This document shows positions 43,366 through 50,767 of a DNA stretch of 61,428 bases, piece by piece. The DNA comes from Patescibacteria group bacterium (GTDB lineage Bacteria; Patescibacteriota; Microgenomatia; UBA1406; GWC2-37-13). The stretch covers positions 1 through 61,428 of the forward strand of contig JAMCST010000005.1 in NCBI GenBank assembly GCA_023380935.1, read 5' to 3'. The translations under genes were made by a program, and so were the position numbers. The notes under the pieces were generated by a model. The model did no database searches, was not told where the DNA came from, and was given only the letters and a program-made list of their open reading frames with translations. Positions within the stretch are counted from its first letter, which is position 1. The number at the start of each line of letters is the position of its first letter.

Positions 43366-43987
43366 GAATTAATTGTAACAAATCAGGAGCGATTTTTTTT
43401 AGTAATCTCTGCAGAGCTTTCAGTCGATGGTTGATTTGGAAATGCTCTTTGTCGGTCAATTCGTCGTAATATTTATCGAAAGCGGCAACGATAAATAAGG
43501 CACGATAGGGATAACCATCAGTGGCACGACCGCTCGGTTTTCGGGCGATGTGTCCTTTAATCTTTTCCGTTTCGTAACTAAGTTTTCCCGTTTGCGGATG
43601 GTAAAAACACAAAGATGTTTGCAAATAAGCCGTCCTATCAGCCCATGTTACACCTCGTAGGTGTTTCAGGGTATGATTGATCAGCTCTCTGTCGCCGGCC
43701 TCATGTCCTAACCAGCGGCGTGACTTCACTCCCGGCTCGTTGTTTAAATAGGGAATAAGCAATCCTCCGTCATCGGCAATCGTCGGCAGTTTAGTGATTT
43801 CGCCGTAATATTTGGCTTTGATCCGGGCGTTGTCCCGGAAGGTGCGGCCGGTTTCCTCCGGTTCCTGTTTGATTCCCAACTGTCTCAGGGTGGCGATTTT
43901 AACCGAGCCGGCGAACATATCCCGTACTCCCATACTTAGTTCGCCCAACTTGGCTTGATTGGTGGTGGCCAACAATAAAGTTTTCAT
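43352..43987 (-). CDS. HAM1/RdgB-like NTP pyrophosphatase, divergent
   Basis: 211 aa from ATG 43987. The ITPase fold is visible: LLLATTNQAKLGEL, ADDGGLLIPYLNNEPGVKSRRWLG and DGYPYRALFIVA in place of the usual DDSGL, SARY and GFGYDP. The family removes inosine, xanthosine and other non-standard NTPs. The changed motifs mark a divergent subgroup, so substrate range may differ. It lies between a P-loop kinase gene and serS. Confidence 0.8.
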   Translation of the reverse strand: MKTLLLATTNQAKLGELSMGVRDMFAGSVKIATLRQLGIKQEPEETGRTFRDNARIKAKYYGEITKLPTIADDGGLLIPYLNNEPGVKSRRWLGHEAGDRELINHTLKHLRGVTWADRTAYLQTSLCFYHPQTGKLSYETEKIKGHIARKPSGRATDGYPYRALFIVAAFDKYYDELTDKEHFQINHRLKALQRLLKKIAPDLLQLIHAVY

Positions 43988-43991
43988 ATGA

Positions 43992-44627
43992 TTAATACCT
44001 GCCTTCGGCTGTTCTTGTTTTTCGGCCTTCGGCATCGGACATTAATCGTTGCACATATTGTGTGATCTGGGTTTCCAAAGCGGGCAACGGTCCGTTATTT
44101 TCTATCACTGTTCCAGCCCCGTCTCTCAATATAGCAAAACACTGGTCCAGTTGGGGGCCGGCCGGATTGGGATGGTGATTTTCTTCAGCATCCAACTGGT
44201 CAAAATCAGGGGTAAATCGTTCTGTGCCAGTATCGCGGCTGTCACCTTGTCGGGCCCGCTCTCTTCTTATGTTTACGTCGGCATCAACACCAAGCAGTGA
44301 CACCGGGTCACAGGTCAGGTGTTGATGCGATAACAAAAAATCGATTTCGTCCAGGTGGCGGAGGCCGTCGATCACCACCGTTTTGGCTCCTGTGGTTTTG
44401 GCTTGTTGTAATGCCCGATGCATCAGGTAAGCAGTTCCATATGTTTCTTTAAGTATGATACCCCCTTCTATAAAGTCATCTCTGGTAGTATGGGGTAGGC
44501 CGTATTGTTCTAATTCATCACGAAGGATTTCCGAGATGATCACCTGGGCAAAACCGTGACGTTCCAAGATCCGTGCCGACTCGTTTTTTCCGCCGCGCAA
44601 CCGGCCGACCAGTCCGATAATTAACAT
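43992..44627 (-). CDS. P-loop kinase-like protein (dephospho-CoA-kinase/UPF0200-like)
   Basis: 211 aa. The start IIGLVGRLRGGKNESARIL is a Walker A in which the last Ser/Thr is replaced by Asn (GGKN). VVIDGLRHLDEIDFL and the following LLGVDADVNIRRERA fit the dephospho-CoA-kinase-like group, similar to the second domain of the Adk fusion at 6768. A nucleoside- or nucleotide-kinase role is suggested by the neighbours, but the substrate is unknown and activity is uncertain because of the Asn. First gene of the serS operon. Confidence 0.65.
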   Translation of the reverse strand: MLIIGLVGRLRGGKNESARILERHGFAQVIISEILRDELEQYGLPHTTRDDFIEGGIILKETYGTAYLMHRALQQAKTTGAKTVVIDGLRHLDEIDFLLSHQHLTCDPVSLLGVDADVNIRRERARQGDSRDTGTERFTPDFDQLDAEENHHPNPAGPQLDQCFAILRDGAGTVIENNGPLPALETQITQYVQRLMSDAEGRKTRTAEGRY

Positions 44628-44658
44628 AGTCCATATAATTATTTTTAGTATTTAGCAG

Positions 44659-44685
44659 GTTAATTATACAAAATATGAAATTAAC
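44659..44685. repeat. Inverted repeat in divergent promoter region
   Basis: GTTAATT and AATTAAC, seven bases each, separated by 13 bases, in the gap between the divergent genes at 44627 and 44795. It could be an operator; it is AT-rich and may be by chance. Confidence 0.3.
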
Positions 44686-44696
44686 AGGCACGCGGC

Positions 44697-44724
44697 TTGA
44701 TTTTTATCCCAAATTTGTTTTAAT
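44697..44724 (+). promoter_or_regulatory. Promoter with -35 TTGATT and extended -10 TGtTTTAAT
   Basis: TTGATT (44697-44702), 16 bases, then TTTAAT (44719-44724) preceded by TGt. It predicts a start near 44731 and a leader of about 60 bases that contains a terminator-like hairpin just before the gene. Confidence 0.45.
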
Positions 44725-44760
44725 AGGGTTAATAATTCGAGCCTGATATAGGATATGATT

Positions 44761-44794
44761 ACCTCTGTTTAGTGTCAGAGGTTTTTGCTTTTTT
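44761..44794 (+). terminator. Terminator-like hairpin directly before a start codon
   Basis: ACCTCTG (44761-44767) pairs with CAGAGGT (44776-44782) around an eight-base loop, followed by a T-rich run broken by GC and then ATG 44795. No plus-strand gene lies upstream for several kilobases, so it is more likely an attenuator in the leader than the end of another unit. A five-codon ORF (44755-44772) ends with TAG in the loop. Confidence 0.65.
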
Positions 44795-45835
44795 ATGAGT
44801 CATAAAATCGAAAGCTTACCATCGATACCCCACCTGATTACCGGAAGTCCAATTAAGATAGGGTGGGCCCATGAGGTAGGGCAACCGTTCTTAACCGGAG
44901 ATGCCGTAGTAGCGCGGGTACCGGGGGAAAAGGCAGGATTAACCGCAACAGTGGCGTCGGCGGTGATTGATGGAGTAGAAGTGGACTATCAAGCCGATGA
45001 GGGTAATCGGCCGATTTGGCCGTATCGGCCATCGAAAAAACCCGGTATAGGTGACTTTATTGTCGAGCGCCTGGGAGTAGGGTTATATAGGGAGGTTGAT
45101 CAAAGACCCGATGGCTCTTTTACTGGACCAGGATTGAATTGGCAGAGTTTACCAGCACCGGTAAGGATTGCGGTTGTGAAGGCCGCCGGTTTAGTTAGTG
45201 GCTTACGTGATTTGGGAGCGGTTCCAACTGAAGACCTTCAAGTCAGTGATACAGGTTATACCAGTGGACTTCGAACCAAAGACGGCATAGAACCGAAGTT
45301 TTACCTCAATAAGCATGATGACGATGTTTTTCGTTATGTTCAATTAATGCAGTTTTACTCCGGTTTATTTAAGCGCGCTAATGGTAAAAACGGCATTCCT
45401 TTTTTTTCTCAAGCTGGGGTAGTTGATATTATGCAAGTGAGACAGAAAACTCCAGATGATACTTTCTATTTAAGACCACGTTTAACCTCACTATACTTAG
45501 GTAATCTAGTTCCTCCCGCGGTCAGCGACGGGCAGGGACAGTGGTTTATTGATATGCTTCGGGATAACGGCCAGCGTGCTGCGGCTATCAATTTGGCCGA
45601 CGCTTACGCTAACGGATTAGTTCAACCTTTGGCTGATGGTCTCCCTTATCAGGTTATAGGCTATGGAACCTGGGCGGTTAATCTGGATCCGTTTGTTTCT
45701 GCTCATCTGAGAAAACCACGGGGTATAACTACAGTAAGCACCAGGCTTGATCTTGATAAATATAATCTAGCCAGCGATATTTGGGCGGCGGCGATGGGAA
45801 TTATGAATGTAGTTGATCTGCGTCGGGTTAAGTAG
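44795..45835 (+). CDS. Protein of unknown function
   Basis: 346 aa, soluble, no signal peptide or membrane helix. Not recognised. Conserved-looking stretches are KIGWAHEVGQPFLTGDAVVARVPG (about 21-44), YTSGLRTKDGIEPKFYLNKHDDD (about 155-177) and YGTWAVNLDPFVSAHLRKPRG (about 290-310). Base use is somewhat more AT-rich than the ribosomal genes. It sits in a block of nucleotide-related genes and has a hairpin in its leader, like the next gene. ATG 44795 is the first good start after the hairpin. Confidence 0.7.
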   Translation: MSHKIESLPSIPHLITGSPIKIGWAHEVGQPFLTGDAVVARVPGEKAGLTATVASAVIDGVEVDYQADEGNRPIWPYRPSKKPGIGDFIVERLGVGLYREVDQRPDGSFTGPGLNWQSLPAPVRIAVVKAAGLVSGLRDLGAVPTEDLQVSDTGYTSGLRTKDGIEPKFYLNKHDDDVFRYVQLMQFYSGLFKRANGKNGIPFFSQAGVVDIMQVRQKTPDDTFYLRPRLTSLYLGNLVPPAVSDGQGQWFIDMLRDNGQRAAAINLADAYANGLVQPLADGLPYQVIGYGTWAVNLDPFVSAHLRKPRGITTVSTRLDLDKYNLASDIWAAAMGIMNVVDLRRVK

Positions 45836-45862
45836 GGCATTGGATTCTTGTCTAAAATCGAT

Positions 45863-45890
45863 TTGATTTTTTTCCGGGATCGTGTACAAT
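45863..45890 (+). promoter_or_regulatory. Promoter with -35 TTGATT and -10 TACAAT for the leader ORF
   Basis: TTGATT (45863-45868), 16 bases, TACAAT (45885-45890). The predicted start is at about 45896-45898, exactly at the ATG of a 35-codon ORF, so this small ORF would be translated as a leaderless message. Confidence 0.55.
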
Positions 45891-45895
45891 AGAAT

Positions 45896-46003
45896 ATGGA
45901 ACGACAGAGAACACGATTGATCATCCGCCCACGGGCGGATTTTTGCGTTTATGGAGCATTTCCCGCCGGGCTAGGGCGGGTTTTTGGTTTATGGAACAAC
46001 TAA
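45896..46003 (+). CDS. Putative arginine-rich leader peptide (35 aa)
   Basis: Open frame of 35 codons starting MERQRTRLIIRPR. Arg occupies codons 3, 5, 7, 11 and 13, mostly CGA, AGA, CGC and CGG. The ORF begins at the predicted transcription start, runs through both hairpins (45923-45940 and 45962-45980) and stops 13 bases inside the following gene in another frame. This is the layout of an attenuation leader. A second tiny ORF, MEHFPPG (45951-45974), lies between the hairpins with its stop in the second loop. Evidence is layout only. Confidence 0.4.
   Translation: MERQRTRLIIRPRADFCVYGAFPAGLGRVFGLWNN
45923..45944 (+). terminator. Terminator-like hairpin 1 in the leader
   Basis: ATCCGCC (45923-45929) pairs with GGCGGAT (45934-45940), tetraloop CACG, followed by TTTT. 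A classic intrinsic terminator shape, placed inside the 35-codon ORF right after its Arg codons. Confidence 0.75.
45962..45985 (+). terminator. Terminator-like hairpin 2 in the leader
   Basis: CCCGCC (45962-45967) pairs with GGCGGG (45975-45980) around GGGCTAG, followed by TTTTT. The downstream gene's ATG is only ten bases after the stem. The loop holds the TAG stop of a seven-residue ORF. Confidence 0.75.
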
Positions 46004-46767
46004 GACCGAATCCGGCACAGGTTTACCATCAGCCCGGTCGTCCCGTAGAGCTGGTAACCAACGGAGCAATGAAACGGGCGGCGGCGGCCGGCGAGGGTAT
46101 TTTGGTCTCTGACAATCAGACAATGCTCCGTCGGATTGCCGGGGCCGAGGGAGTAAATCACGTGATTACGGCCAGTCGTGATGCAAACGGATTACCGTTC
46201 GTAGTTAACACAGCCATGCGTAAAGGCGCGAGCCTGGTTGATTATTTGGCCGATGCGGAACAGGAGGACGACGCTAGCCCTATTAAGGTTAAGGTGGTGA
46301 CCGATACCGGTTGGGAAGTCAATGGCCTAACCCTCAACAAACACGCCGGGGAGCAGGATAATCTTAATAAGCTGAAAGAGACGTTGGCCAATTTGCGTAA
46401 CGAAACCATTGCTTCAACTGCCGGAATCGTGGTGGTCGATCAGAACGGGATCGAGTCGGTTTATTATAGCCGTCTGATCGTCGGAAAACTAATTAATCCC
46501 CAGTTGTTGTCTGAGATGATTGACGGCAATCCCCAGCATGCGGGTGGTTTAACCACCTTGGAATTACTACGAAGCAACGCCATCATCAATGGTGGCTTGG
46601 TTGATTTCAGCCTGCATCAAGTTGATCCGACCAGTCATGAGATGGTGCCGGTTTTTGCTTCAGAGATTAAAGTGGACCTGAAAGATGAAGGCTGTATAAA
46701 ATTAATTAACGGCTTGGCCCAGGGCATTATTCCTGACGGCTTGGTGTCAACCACGGCAGTTAATTGA
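45991..46767 (+). CDS. Maf-like nucleotide pyrophosphatase, divergent
   Basis: 258 aa from ATG 45991; a TTG 16 codons upstream is unlikely as it lies in the hairpins. The middle (VVTDTGWEVNGLTLNKHAGE, then LNKLKETLANLRNETIASTAGIVVVD, about 105-150) has the order of Maf-type enzymes: ADTVV, a loop with GK, a helix ending L-x-x-L-x-x-x-T and a Tgv-strand. HAGGLTTLELL could match the later AGgY region. Maf proteins hydrolyse non-canonical or excess NTPs. The similarity is by eye and partial. HAM1-like and kinase genes nearby agree. Confidence 0.45.
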   Translation: MEQLRPNPAQVYHQPGRPVELVTNGAMKRAAAAGEGILVSDNQTMLRRIAGAEGVNHVITASRDANGLPFVVNTAMRKGASLVDYLADAEQEDDASPIKVKVVTDTGWEVNGLTLNKHAGEQDNLNKLKETLANLRNETIASTAGIVVVDQNGIESVYYSRLIVGKLINPQLLSEMIDGNPQHAGGLTTLELLRSNAIINGGLVDFSLHQVDPTSHEMVPVFASEIKVDLKDEGCIKLINGLAQGIIPDGLVSTTAVN

Positions 46768-46773
46768 CATTAT

Positions 46774-46782
46774 TGATACAAT
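46774..46782 (+). promoter_or_regulatory. Extended -10 promoter upstream of the HD gene
   Basis: TGaTACAAT; the predicted start at about 46789 is three bases before the ATG of a ten-codon ORF (46792-46824), leaving a leader of about 60 bases before ATG 46852. Confidence 0.45.
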
Positions 46783-46791
46783 TGTTTTGTT

Positions 46792-46824
46792 ATGGTGAAC
46801 CGGGTCTGTTTATGTTTGCGGTAG
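46792..46824 (+). CDS. Putative ten-residue leader peptide
   Basis: ATG at 46792, reading MVNRVCLCLR then TAG. It starts where transcription should begin and ends 27 bases before the HD gene. There is no hairpin with a T-run here. It may simply be a chance ORF. Confidence 0.25.
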   Translation: MVNRVCLCLR

Positions 46825-46851
46825 TTTTAAGGCATTAATTAATCTTGCCCA

Positions 46852-47451
46852 ATGGATGATTTTGGCCAAACCGAGCGACTCATCGCCGACGCCATTCTTC
46901 CCCAACTTTACCTTGGGCGTAGCCGGTTTGACCACGATCATACGGTGGCGGTTGTTTACTGGATCAAATGGCTGATAAAAAAAATAAGTCTGGGACAAAT
47001 TTACAAACGAATTTTAATTACGGCCGCCTATGCCCATGACTGGGGCTATGCGGGTTTGTTTCGGGAAAAGGAGGGGGAAAGCCTGGATAAGATCACACAA
47101 AAAAAGGCGTTGCATATGCGGCGGGGCGCCCGGAAAATCGGGCATTTTTTACGTACCAGATGTTCGTCTTACTTTACCGCTGATCAGATTAGGCGGATTG
47201 TTCATCTGGTAGCGGTGCATGATAACATCGAGGCGTTGGCAACGGAAGACGAAATCATTTTAATGGAAGCCGATACTTTAGGGATGTTGGACAGTGCCAG
47301 AGTCAAACCCACTTTCTCTTATGCGGATAACGAAAAATTTATGAAAGAACAGTTTTACGGCCGCCGGCTGTTGCATTTTCGCCATCAATGCGCCAAACAA
47401 GCGGCGTTAAAACTGGTGGAGCAACGGCAGCGTTTTTATCTCTCTGATTAA
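46852..47451 (+). CDS. HD-domain phosphohydrolase
   Basis: 199 aa. Metal ligands of the HD superfamily are visible: H28 (FDHDHT), the HD pair in AAYAHDWGY (about 61-62), LVAVHDN (about 118) and EADTLGMLD. In-frame TAA codons upstream fix the start at 46852. HD enzymes cleave nucleotides, (p)ppGpp or cyclic dinucleotides; the neighbours suggest nucleotides. It overlaps the deoxynucleoside kinase gene tail to tail by 45 bases. Confidence 0.8.
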   Translation: MDDFGQTERLIADAILPQLYLGRSRFDHDHTVAVVYWIKWLIKKISLGQIYKRILITAAYAHDWGYAGLFREKEGESLDKITQKKALHMRRGARKIGHFLRTRCSSYFTADQIRRIVHLVAVHDNIEALATEDEIILMEADTLGMLDSARVKPTFSYADNEKFMKEQFYGRRLLHFRHQCAKQAALKLVEQRQRFYLSD

Positions 47452-48060
47452 CCTCCGGCGGTCCTTGGCATTTGTTTCAAAATCCTTAATGTCGGACTCG
47501 CAGATTACATGTACTTTAATCTTCAGTCCACGCAACACTTTTATTAATGCTTGTAGCCCTTTTTCTATCTTATTCAGGTAATCGGTGTTGTAGTACTTCA
47601 ACTCGTAAGCGCGGCCGCGTTTTTTAATGCGTTTTTTTAACGTGGCGATCGAGTAAGAAAAAAATACCACGTGAGAGTGGTAAAAAACGTCTTTGGTTAA
47701 ATGATGATACAAATTTTCGTAAAGTTTCCATTCGTGAGGGTTAATCACTCCGTCGCAGTAATGACTGTGGGCATAAACCCAACTCATTAATAGACCGCTA
47801 TCGATTACCGTTATCTGGTTGGGATTTTGCTTAAGATGCCGTTGCAGTAATTTCGTTCTTTCGAACGTCATCCACAGTTCGGTGGTTAACGCCCAACGGG
47901 ACATATCATCCAAATAATGCTGCTGAAAGGGATTGGCGGTTTGGAACAGGTCGTCGGCGTAGAGTATCGAAGCATTCAGTGCTTGAGCTATGATCGGCGT
48001 AGCGGTGGTTTTTCCCGATCCGATGTTGCCGATTAGTGTAATCAACTGACCGCTATGCAT
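47407..48060 (-). CDS. Deoxynucleoside kinase family protein
   Basis: 217 aa. P-loop GNIGSGKT (11-18), a DD pair in YADDLFQ, the ERTKLLQRHL helix and the lid-side RIKKRGRAYE place it in the deoxyadenosine/deoxyguanosine kinase-like family. These enzymes phosphorylate salvaged deoxynucleosides with ATP, a reaction useful to a host-dependent CPR cell without full nucleotide synthesis. The exact base preference cannot be told. Convergent with the HD hydrolase. Confidence 0.83.
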   Translation of the reverse strand: MHSGQLITLIGNIGSGKTTATPIIAQALNASILYADDLFQTANPFQQHYLDDMSRWALTTELWMTFERTKLLQRHLKQNPNQITVIDSGLLMSWVYAHSHYCDGVINPHEWKLYENLYHHLTKDVFYHSHVVFFSYSIATLKKRIKKRGRAYELKYYNTDYLNKIEKGLQALIKVLRGLKIKVHVICESDIKDFETNAKDRRRLIREIKTLPLLHQF

Positions 48061-48140
48061 ATCTATATATTACCTATCGGTAACAATCTCTTGGAGTATT
48101 GTTTTCTGGCACATTTGGTTGGTTAGGTTATTCTCGATAA

Positions 48141-49604
48141 TTAGACCGTTAAATCAAGCTTTTCTTCCCGTCTTAGCGTCGGAAAAAGGATGACTTCTTT
48201 GATCGCCCAGTTATTGGTGAAAAACATGGTGAGGCGGTCGATGCCGATACCGATGCCGCCGGTGGGCGGCATGCCATACTCCATGGCCGTAATAAAATCT
48301 TCGTCAACTTGTTGGGCCTCTTCTTGGTCTTTTCTCGCTGCTTTCAGGTCGGCGGTGAAGCGCTGGCGCTGGATCTGGGGATCGGTCAACTCGCTCCAGC
48401 CGTCGCAGATTTCCCGGCCGCCGATATAGCCCTCAAACCGCTCTACCCAGCCGGATTTACTGCGGTGGTCTTTAGAAAGAGGTGAAACATCAACCGGATA
48501 ATCGATCACCCAGGTCGGTTTAATCAACGTCTCGGGAATTTTGTGTTCGAAGATTAAGTAGATCAACTGGCCTTTGGTTTCGCCACCGACCATCTCAATG
48601 TTCTGCTGACCACAGTAATCGGCCAGTTCTTTAGTCGTAGTCTTTTCCACATTGAGCTTTAGTTTGTCTTTCATAATCTCGCTCATGGGAATACGTGGCC
48701 ATTGACCTGAGAGATCAATTTCCTTGTCGTCGATTTTCATCCGCGTATTCCCATTGATCGTCTTGGCCAGATGTTTGAACAGTCCTTCGGTGACGTCCAT
48801 CACCCGGCTATAATCGGCGTAGGCCTCGTACCACTCAATCATGGTAAACTCGGGATTATGGGTACGGTCCACGCCTTCGTTGCGAAAATCCTTGGCAATC
48901 TCATAGACCCGCTCGTATCCGCCGATGATCAGGCGCTTCAGATAGAGTTCGTCGGCGATCCGCAAATACATCTTTTGCCCCAGGGCGTTCAGGTGGGTGA
49001 CAAACGGTTTGGCATTGGCGCCGCCGTACAGCGGCTGCAACACCGGCGTTTCCACCTCCCAAAATCCCAGATCGTCCAGATAGCTTCTTAGGGCGCGGAT
49101 GATCTTGGTGCGGACGTTAAACCGTTCCCTCACTTCAGGATTAAACAACAGGTCAAGATATCTTTGCCGGTAGCGTGCCTCGACGTCTTTGAGGCCGTAC
49201 CATTGATTGGGTAGAGGCAGGAGCGCCTTTGACAACAGTTGGTAACTGGTGGGGACGATTGAAATCTCTCCCGCAATCGTTTTAGTCACCGCGCCTTCAA
49301 CGCCCAAATAATCGCCGATGTCCAGCAGGTTGAGATGTTGGTAATTCTCTTCGCCTAACACTTTTTTCTGGAAAAACAGCTGAATTTTGCCGGTTTCGTC
49401 CTTTAGGTCGGCAAAGGCGATATTGCCGTGGGTACGGAAAGAAAACAGTTTACCGGCGGTTTTGACGGTTTTGCCTTCCATCTGGCGCGTTTGACCGACC
49501 AGCTGTTTTTTTTCAAAATGGGCCGGATAGGGATTCCAGCCCAGTGCCCGGATCTTTTCCAGTTTTTCCAATCTTTCGGTACGGATGTTTTTTGACGTAG
49601 GCAT
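48141..49604 (-). CDS. lysS: Lysyl-tRNA synthetase, class II
   Basis: 487 aa from ATG 49604. OB-fold anticodon domain (about 45-140: GQTRQMEGKTVKTAGKLFSFRTHG), class II motif 2 (YEIAKDFRNEGVDRTHNPEFTMIEWYEAYADY) and motif 3 (GMPPTGGIGIGIDRLTM). It charges tRNA-Lys in the cytosol. An upstream in-frame ATG would precede the predicted transcription start, so the downstream ATG is preferred. Confidence 0.96.
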   Translation of the reverse strand: MPTSKNIRTERLEKLEKIRALGWNPYPAHFEKKQLVGQTRQMEGKTVKTAGKLFSFRTHGNIAFADLKDETGKIQLFFQKKVLGEENYQHLNLLDIGDYLGVEGAVTKTIAGEISIVPTSYQLLSKALLPLPNQWYGLKDVEARYRQRYLDLLFNPEVRERFNVRTKIIRALRSYLDDLGFWEVETPVLQPLYGGANAKPFVTHLNALGQKMYLRIADELYLKRLIIGGYERVYEIAKDFRNEGVDRTHNPEFTMIEWYEAYADYSRVMDVTEGLFKHLAKTINGNTRMKIDDKEIDLSGQWPRIPMSEIMKDKLKLNVEKTTTKELADYCGQQNIEMVGGETKGQLIYLIFEHKIPETLIKPTWVIDYPVDVSPLSKDHRSKSGWVERFEGYIGGREICDGWSELTDPQIQRQRFTADLKAARKDQEEAQQVDEDFITAMEYGMPPTGGIGIGIDRLTMFFTNNWAIKEVILFPTLRREEKLDLTV

Positions 49605-49611
49605 AGATTTT

Positions 49612-49617
49612 ATTATA
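49612..49617 (-). promoter_or_regulatory. -10 box TATAAT of lysS
   Basis: TATAAT on the minus strand ends seven bases before the lysS ATG (49604). It overlaps the stop region of the M20 peptidase gene, so lysS has its own leaderless promoter. Confidence 0.6.
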
Positions 49618-50767
49618 CACAATCATCTAATTGTTTTAAGAATTGATTTAGAATCTTGAGCAGAGTATTTAGTGACGATAATGATACCCACTCGTTGGAT
49701 GAATGAGCATTGCCTCCGGTTGCCCCTATTCCCAGCACAGTGATACCCTCGGACGCAAAAACGTTTTCGTCAGCGACGGATGAACGAAAATACGGCTTTG
49801 CAGTGTGTTTGGTTACCGACCCAATGGTCTTCTTCAATATATTAAGATAAGCATTGCGTGAATTGGTTCGGTATGCGGTTAAAAAAGGGGTAGGCCTGTA
49901 TCGATAGCCGACCTCTATTTTGATATTGCGATCAAAGCTCTGCGCCATTTTATACGCGGTTTTTTTTATAAACTCCAGGACAGATTGATTAGTATCGGGA
50001 GGAAGACTAGAAGCATCGAATTCCAAAAGACTGTGTTGGGGAGTCGAAAGCCCGTTTGTCAACGTCGTCATGTGCCTCAGAAAAATAAATTGTTTCCCAT
50101 AATGTGTCTTCTTGTTATATGTCGTTAACTCCTTGATAATACACGCAGCGAGCAGATTAATATCCTTAGCGGTTTCATATTTGTAGAAATGTCTTGATGG
50201 GGTAAACAGGTTGACGTGAAAAACCGATCTCCCGATTCTTCCGACCACAATGCCTTGGTTCCCATATTGAAACGCCGGTTCGGTGGAAATAACACAGTCG
50301 GCTGTCGCGCCCTGCTCGGACCCAATCAACCTAAACGCCCCAAGAGATATATTTTCTTCATCCACGCACAGATAAAGACGTAGCCTAAAATGGTCAGGGT
50401 TATACCTCATAAAGGTGAGTAGATTAATCGTCAAACCCCCTTTCATGTCCCAGGCACCCAGTCCGTAAGCCCGGTCTCCTTTTACTGTGAGTTTTAGTGG
50501 TTTGGTCTTCCAGTGACTAGATTTTGCCACCGTGTCAAGGTGGGCGTATATGGCAATCAGTTTTTCCCCTTTACCTTTTTCTGCAATTATGTTGTAGCGG
50601 TTTTTTTCCACTTTCTGTCGGCGGTACTTAATTTTTCTTTTTGTAAACAACCGGCAGATAAAATCCGCGATTTTTTTTTCGTGAGGGTAAACCGAATTAA
50701 TAGCTACGAACTGCGACAGGAGTGGTATAATTCGGACAGATTCGTCAGTTGACGTTAACTCTTCCAT
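49613..50767 (-). CDS. M20-family metallopeptidase
   Basis: 384 aa. Metal ligands and catalytic residues fit M20: H in IYAHLDTV (about 76), D in GAWDMKGG, the E-E pair in CVDEENISLGAF, E in STEPAF and H in GGNAHSSNEW near the end. The family includes DapE, ArgE and carboxypeptidases that release an amino acid from a peptide or acyl group. No signal peptide, so it works in the cytosol. The start overlaps the end of the GNAT-like gene by 23 bases. Confidence 0.88.
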   Translation of the reverse strand: MEELTSTDESVRIIPLLSQFVAINSVYPHEKKIADFICRLFTKRKIKYRRQKVEKNRYNIIAEKGKGEKLIAIYAHLDTVAKSSHWKTKPLKLTVKGDRAYGLGAWDMKGGLTINLLTFMRYNPDHFRLRLYLCVDEENISLGAFRLIGSEQGATADCVISTEPAFQYGNQGIVVGRIGRSVFHVNLFTPSRHFYKYETAKDINLLAACIIKELTTYNKKTHYGKQFIFLRHMTTLTNGLSTPQHSLLEFDASSLPPDTNQSVLEFIKKTAYKMAQSFDRNIKIEVGYRYRPTPFLTAYRTNSRNAYLNILKKTIGSVTKHTAKPYFRSSVADENVFASEGITVLGIGATGGNAHSSNEWVSLSSLNTLLKILNQFLKQLDDCV

